From NCBI GenBank assembly GCA_045837725.1, contig JBEWZL010000098.1, positions 124,001 through 188,000 on the forward strand: a stretch of DNA of 64,000 nt, written 5' to 3'. This document shows, piece by piece, positions 58,551 through 64,000 of this stretch (position 1 is its first letter; the number at the start of each line of letters is the position of its first letter). Origin of the DNA: Vermamoeba vermiformis (taxonomy: Eukaryota > Tubulinea > Echinamoebida). Below the pieces are notes generated by a model, which was not told the DNA's origin, made no database searches, and saw nothing but the letters and a program-made list of their open reading frames with translations. The position numbers were made by a program, and so were the translations under genes.

Positions 58551-60780
58551 CTATTCTGATCTTGTCGGACCTCTGGGCTGTAACAAATTCTTCATGTACT
58601 CGTCGTGGCCGAACATGATAGAGATGTCGTCAATCAACTCGCGCAAGTCACGCTGTTGTGCCGCCAGTGCCTTTTGCATAGCCAGCCATGTTTGTCGCAT
58701 TGACACGAGATTGTTCACTCGAGCTACCAAGTCCATTGGTTGGAAGGGTTTGGCAAGGTAATCTTGCGCACCAGTCATGAGCATATTCACTTTGAGCTCG
58801 TCGTCAGCTTTGGCGGTGAGCATGATGATCGGGATAGCATCTAGTTCGCGACGAGATCGTATCTCCCCGACCATTTCATCTCCTGACATGCGCGGCATCA
58901 TGACATCTGTCACGACACAATCGGGAGTGTGATCAATGACACGTGCCAAGCCTTGCTCTCCATCGAACGCTGAAATGACTCGGAAATGTTCTTCGAGAAT
59001 GCTGGCTATGAATTGATTCATCGTCGGATTATCTTCGACTACCAACACTAATGGCTTCGTTTCTTCTGCTTGAAGAGATGCAATGTCATTCGACTTAACA
59101 GGAGCTGTGTGAGATGACAAGTCTGACACAGCTTGTCGGGCAAAGTCCGCAATGCGAGAGCGCATGTCCGAGTTACTCGACAGATTGCCTCGATTCACGA
59201 CAGCATTGACGACATGAGCACCCTCAGGGGCAGTGCGCGGGAATTGGATCTTCAACAGTGCCCCACCGAGTGACGTGCTGTGCGCGACCTCCACTTGACC
59301 GTTGTGCAGTGTCACTAACTCTTTCACGATAGCCAGACCAAGGCCAGTGCCGCCGTAGTTGCGTGTTGACCCTCCTTCGCCTTGTTGAAATCTGTCAAAT
59401 ATGACTTTCCAGAGCTCTTCTTTGATACCAGGTCCGGAGTCCTCCACGATGATTTCGATCAGTCCTCGAGGTCTACTCTCGCTTGGACCCTCGTGATTGA
59501 CTGAAACGAGCACGTGACCACCTTCAGGAGTGAATTTGAATGCATTCGAGAGTACATTGAGTAAGACACGTTCAACTTTGTCTGCATCCACTTGTGCAGT
59601 CCACGAGCCCTCCACATTGACTTCAAATGTCATCAAACGATTAGACGCTTGTAATTCGAAGTGAGCACAGACTCGGTGAATCAGTTCAGGGAAGTTGAGC
59701 TCTGAATAGCACAACTCGACTCGTCCTGCTTCCAGTTTTGAGATGTCGAGCAAGTCATTTACGTGCTGCATGACGTCAGTATTAGTAAATGACGGAAATT
59801 CTTAGTTTAGGCGGAATAATTATTCCAAAACGCAACTATACCTTTAAAAGGGTGTACGAGTTCATAACAACCGTTTCCAAATTCTTTTGTAATGTTGCGT
59901 CTTCGCGAACTTGTGGCAAGTCGAGCATCTTTTCAACAGGACCAAGAATGAGAGCGAGAGGTGTTCTAAGCTCGTGACTTACATTGGCGATAAATTGACT
60001 TTTTAACTTGTCAAGTTCCTGTCAGTGGTACATTAATACGAAATCGAATCAAATCACGATTGATTCAACTAATTTCGCTATTATACTCGTTGGTAGTTCT
60101 TAACATCTCAATAAATCGAAGCAAGCCGAAAAATAGAGCTCCACTCCGAAAATAAATTTGTGTAATCGGATGTGCTTGTGATAGGTACCTTGACACGTTC
60201 GTATAATGTTCTCAGCTCTTGATTTTTTTGCACTACTTGTGCCTCGGCAATTTTCTTCTCAGTAATGTCGCGACCTTCAGCCAACAAATACAATACTTCA
60301 TTCTTCTCGTTTAGCACTGGACTAAGCGAGAAATCAACTGTAATGATCTCCTCGCCGTGATTGCGCCCCCACGCATCGGCTTCATAGCGGACAAATTGCT
60401 TCGTTTCTATTGCTTGGTAAATTGCTTGGCGTAACTGCTTTGGCGTCTCAGGGTTAATATCCCACCAGTGAGTCTCCCTAGTATTGTATTAATTTTGATG
60501 GTTCACCGCAGCAAGTACACGTGCAGGCTTACCAAAAGAGCTTCCCCACCACATCTGACAACTCCAGGCCTGCTCCCCTGAGCGCAGGCAAGTTTGAAAT
60601 CAATACTCTTCCGTTAACTCCAATTAAAGAAACAAATTGATACATGTGGTCTAAAACGACGCTTGCATAATGCTGCTTCGCTTGTAAACCGATCGCGTCC
60701 TCGGCAGCTTTACTTTGACGCAACCGTCGTATCTCTTCGATCAATTCATCCCGTGACTTATTATCGAAATTATCGTCCAT
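58551..60780 (-). CDS. Hybrid histidine kinase with PAS domain
   Basis: Four exons join in phase from ATG 60778-60780, about 640 residues. Order: a short coiled N-terminus ([14 protein letters not shown]); a PAS domain with PAC-like end ([31 protein letters not shown]); a coiled-coil; DHp with the phosphoacceptor His in [13 protein letters not shown]; HATPase with N-box [12 protein letters not shown]1 DSGPGI and G2 GGTGLGLAI; and a receiver with VVEDNP, the phospho-Asp in [17 protein letters not shown] and AKPF. There is no transmembrane segment, so it is cytosolic. All catalytic residues are visible. It should pass phosphate to a separate phosphotransfer protein. A PAS-bound ligand or redox state is the likely input. 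Confidence 0.95.
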
Positions 60781-61079
60781 TGTGTTGGTGTTGTGCGGAG
60801 TTTAAAAATAAATGTCAAAAGTAAAAAGTTTAGTTATTGCAACCTTCTGAAAGTTGCTTGTCAATTCTGTGTGCTACGAAATAATCCGTAGGGTAGGGAA
60901 AGGCTCACATAATGATTGTGTGCTATAATATGTGGTAGGAAAACATTGCCCGTCGAGATCCAAGAGTTGTGTTTTCTTATTGCATATTTATTTAAATCAC
61001 AAACAACTAAAACGATTTAAATTGTTTTCTCCGCACTAATTTTAGTTATTATAGAATTATTTTCGCGTTAGTATTCATT

Positions 61080-62455
61080 TTAAGCAAGTTCAACTTCAGC
61101 ACCGATGGCAGTCAGATCCTTCTTCCACTCCTCGGCTTCCTTGGCTGGCAGACCAGAAGCAATAACTTTAGGCAAGTCCTCCACGAGAGGCTTGGACTGT
61201 AATTGCAAAGTGTCGTTAATAACAATTATTACTATAATTGGTTATCAAAATGAAACGGTGGTAAATCACTGCAAAACGAACAAACAGCGAGTGCAGCAAA
61301 CGAGTTACTGGCACAATAAGAGCTCATGAAGCAACACTTACGTCCATGAGGGACATGCCGGGCTTGAGTCGTCGAATCTCCTTCAATACGGTGAATTTAG
61401 CTCCGTCCTTGAACTTGAGCAATTTAACGTCGAATTTAGACTGTTGAGGACCCCTGTAACAAATGCACCAGTCAGTACACTGCGCACACTCCATGCATCG
61501 AGGGCTGCGCGACATTCACGTGTGTCACGTGCACAGAATGCGCTACGTACTTGGCATCCTTGGCGTCCTTCTTCTCAGCAGCGGCGTCCTTGGCAGGAGC
61601 GGCATCAGCTTGAGGAGCTTGAGCGGCAACAGGGGCAGCTTGAGCTGTATAGGAGTGCAGTTAGTATTGAGTACTCGTAAGGCTTCAAGTGGTGTTGGTC
61701 GTTCGAGCTATAATTGGACTCGTGTGCGAATGACTCGTACCTGGAGCAGCGCTGTACATTTGAGGTGAAACACCAGTTCGCTTTTGAAGCTCGTTGCCTA
61801 TTAAAAAAATAAATATTAGACCGTTGTGGATCGGTGGTAGACTGAGTTCAGCAGATTTGTCCGTTTCTTGAGATCGCGCGGTTCATGGTGCCTAATTCAT
61901 GCATAAAACACATAGAAAAAATATGTAAAAATTGTATGCCGATATTACATTTTTAAACCGCGCGATCTCTCCTCAGATTCGAATGCAATCCAAGCTTACC
62001 AAAAGCAATCATTTCAGCCATAGTAAGTTGCATCAACTCGTCCACAAGTTTAGATACACGAGGAGAAACACCGACTTCGTTAGGGTTGCTAGATGGGGGC
62101 ACTACGCTGTCCAATCCATTGGGCTTCATATCAGCAGCCAATTCTGACAAAGGTGTGCTGTGTGGTGAGTTGCTATATAATCTTGTGCTTGTGGCAGCGA
62201 ATAGGCTGTGGAGGTAATAAGCAAGGTTAATACGATTTTTTTTAATCCAGCTAAATAATTAAAATATTGTAATAATTTATAGCAGCCTCCATTCCAATTG
62301 ATAATCCGTATAATTAATGTCCGTCCATAAAATAACACTGTGGTATATTTTTCAAGCGCTAATAGTACAAACCTGACAGATTTGTTTGATTTGAATCCTT
62401 TCTTTTGGCATCGAGCCACTCGCTTAGCGGAGGTTGAAACAATACGATTTAACAT
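61080..62455 (-). CDS. Mitochondrial ribosomal protein bL12m (L7/L12)
   Basis: About six exons join in phase from ATG 62453-62455. The first exon gives a basic, Ser-rich presequence (MLNRIVSTSAKRVARCQKK) consistent with mitochondrial import. An N-terminal dimerisation helix follows (SKLVDELMQLTMAEMIAFG), then an Ala/Gln/Pro/Lys-rich hinge. The C-terminal globular domain reads KFDVKLLKFKDGAKFTVLKE, LKPGMSLMDSKPLVEDLP and EAEEWKKDLTAIGAEVEL. This is the classic L12 order, the stalk protein that recruits translation factors to the mitoribosome. The Ala-rich hinge and short exons are not unusual. Confidence 0.92.
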
Positions 62456-62640
62456 TATTCGATATATTAACAAAATTGGTGGGCCTCCTCCGCAGGGAAT
62501 AACAAAAAATAACAGCGCTATGGTCGCAGGGCAAAATTCGACACACGGGCAATAAAACGAAAAATTTCTGACGTCAGGACCATTAATTATTTTCAATTTC
62601 AATCAGTAATCCACATATAGAACCTAAATAGTTCGGTAAA
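62456..62640. promoter_or_regulatory. Bidirectional promoter region
   Basis: 185 bp separate the start codons of bL12m (-) and ZFPL1 (+). Confidence 0.45.
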
Positions 62641-64000
62641 ATGGGCATTTGCAAGTGTAAAAAACGAACAGATCTGTTTTGCTTCAATCACAAAAAACCT
62701 GTTTGTGAGAGCTGTATTCTCGAAGGTCATAAGCTGGTAATTATCCCAAAATTATACAATACACAAATTAACTACAAACGAGTGAAAATCTATCGCCTAT
62801 AATTATTACGAATATTTTTCTAATTTTGATGGAATTTTGAAGTGCCATATCAGAACGTACAAAGATTGGCTTCAAGACAATGAATTTCCTCCACCAGCGT
62901 GCGGGTTATGCAAGAAACAATTAGACGAGAGTGAAGCGGACAATGTTATTCGATTTCTGTGTCTCGGTGAGTAATTTCAATTTGCTCTTTTTCACATAAT
63001 TTCATGCTAAACACAATACTAGATATGTTCCATATGAAATGCATCGATGATTATGGATCTAAGATGCCAAACAACACAGCCCTCGCAGGCTTTGGTTGCC
63101 CTACATGTGGCGTAAGTTTCTAGTGGCACAATATTCGTCGATGTATTAACAATGTTCTGCATGTCAACAGACTCCATTCGTGCCTGCTTCCGTCGAGCCA
63201 TCGCCACTCGTGTCAGATATTATTAGTCGACTCAACAACTTCACTTGGATAAACACAATGCTGCCGCAGGTACGACGAGTCATACCTCGTTGTGTTGATG
63301 AATATAGGACTAATCTTTGGCCCTCATAATGTAGCTGCCATCAGCTCCGAGCAGTGTCAATGGCACACCAGTCAAGTTCAACGATTTTGTACCCGCTGAA
63401 GGCCAATCACCCTACAAACACGCAACATCGCACTCAGCCACACCAAACATCAAACCCAATACTAAAAAGTACGTGTTGTCATATCTACGTTGGTTCATGC
63501 GGCGATTAACGTATTCAATTGCAGCTTTAATGAACTGAAAGACGGCAGCGGTCCGATTGATCCGATTGGAGTCAGTGTCGCGAGCAGAAAACACAATCAA
63601 GTACGTACAATATTGACAATGGTCTTCTTTGGTACTACGTTACTAACTTGCGTCATTATCCATCCAGCCTTCAGCCTCAGCAGTTGATCCAGAGAGTGGG
63701 TTACCAGAGGGCCAGGACGATGACGAAGACAAGTACAGAAAAAAGAGCGTGTGGCGCATGTTTGAGGCCATGGGCTTAGTGTAAGTATCTCGTCTACTAG
63801 TCCACGAGAGCTATTCTAGCAGTACCACCAGCATCGCTAATCAATGGTTTGTTTCAGTGAACGAGCAACAGTCAACGGACAACGAACACGCGAACTAAGG
63901 CTGAGCAAGTCACGCCTGTTATTGCTCTTCGTGCTAATTGCTATAGTTATGTCAATAATATATGTTTCATCCAACCTCGGCAAGGGTGGAGTCACTAAAG
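62641..64000 (+). CDS. zfpl1: ZFPL1-like Golgi zinc-finger membrane protein (runs to window edge)
   Basis: About eight exons join in phase from ATG 62641. The N-terminus MGICKCKKRTDLFCFNHKKP then CESCILEGH is the B-box-like zinc finger of ZFPL1. A RING-like finger follows, with PACGLCKKQLD, DMFHMKCIDDYG and GFGCPTCG. After a Ser/Pro-rich linker, the last visible exon has a C-terminal transmembrane helix (SRLLLLFVLIAIVMSIIYVS). ZFPL1 is a cis-Golgi integral membrane protein that binds GM130 in animals. The reading frame is still open at the right edge, so the last few residues are missing. Confidence 0.92.

Overview
The window is 64 kb of compact, intron-rich eukaryotic DNA. Genes lie on both strands, are usually 60-300 bp apart, and are cut by many introns of about 45-120 bp that start GTAAGT or GTACGT and end TAG or CAG. 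The gene set points to a free-living amoeba, most likely Amoebozoa. It includes a kinase-SH2 protein of the dictyostelid SHK kind, a DEP-domain tyrosine-kinase-like kinase, a hybrid histidine kinase, VIT-VWA and fasciclin proteins, trehalose-phosphate synthase and many F-box proteins. This assignment is inference from gene content; I see no rRNA or tRNA and no clear transposon, virus-like element or CRISPR array. Gene models were assembled by joining exons in phase at visible splice sites.

Layout. 1-7.8 kb: a truncated membrane protein (-), an EGF-like protein (-), an unknown multi-pass membrane protein (+), two F-box proteins (-,+) and a tentative gene whose last exon overlaps the TPS start. 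7.8-16 kb: trehalose-6-phosphate synthase/phosphatase (+), an ER J-protein ending KDEL (-), the kinase-SH2 protein (+) and a two-domain fasciclin protein (-). 16.7-23.1 kb: a beta-propeller lectin-like domain fused to an MPPED-type phosphoesterase (-), and a DEP-kinase (-). 23.7-35.5 kb: a broken serpin first exon, an unknown possibly nuclease-fold protein, a complete serpin (+), a VIT-VWA protein (-), a GPI-type cell-surface protein (-), a second serpin (-) and the KDEL receptor (-).

35.6-46.3 kb: URI1-like prefoldin (+), a PEP-synthase-like enzyme (+), LENG8/THP3-like SAC3 protein (-), a tail-anchored unknown (-) and GINS subunit PSF2 (+). 46.4-57.5 kb: a large helical-repeat protein (-), UTP15 (+), quinolinate phosphoribosyltransferase (-) and a nucleotidyltransferase-F-box-zinc protein (-). 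57.8-64 kb: an intronless FMN reductase (+), the hybrid histidine kinase (-), mitochondrial ribosomal protein bL12m (-) and ZFPL1 (+, runs to the window edge).

Most genes are unrelated housekeeping or signalling genes; the only functional link I see is between the KDEL-ended J-protein and the KDEL receptor. The strongest unexplained signal is a palindrome, TGACA-NN-TGTCA, usually TGACACGTGTCA, found eleven times and mostly inside short introns of unrelated genes.
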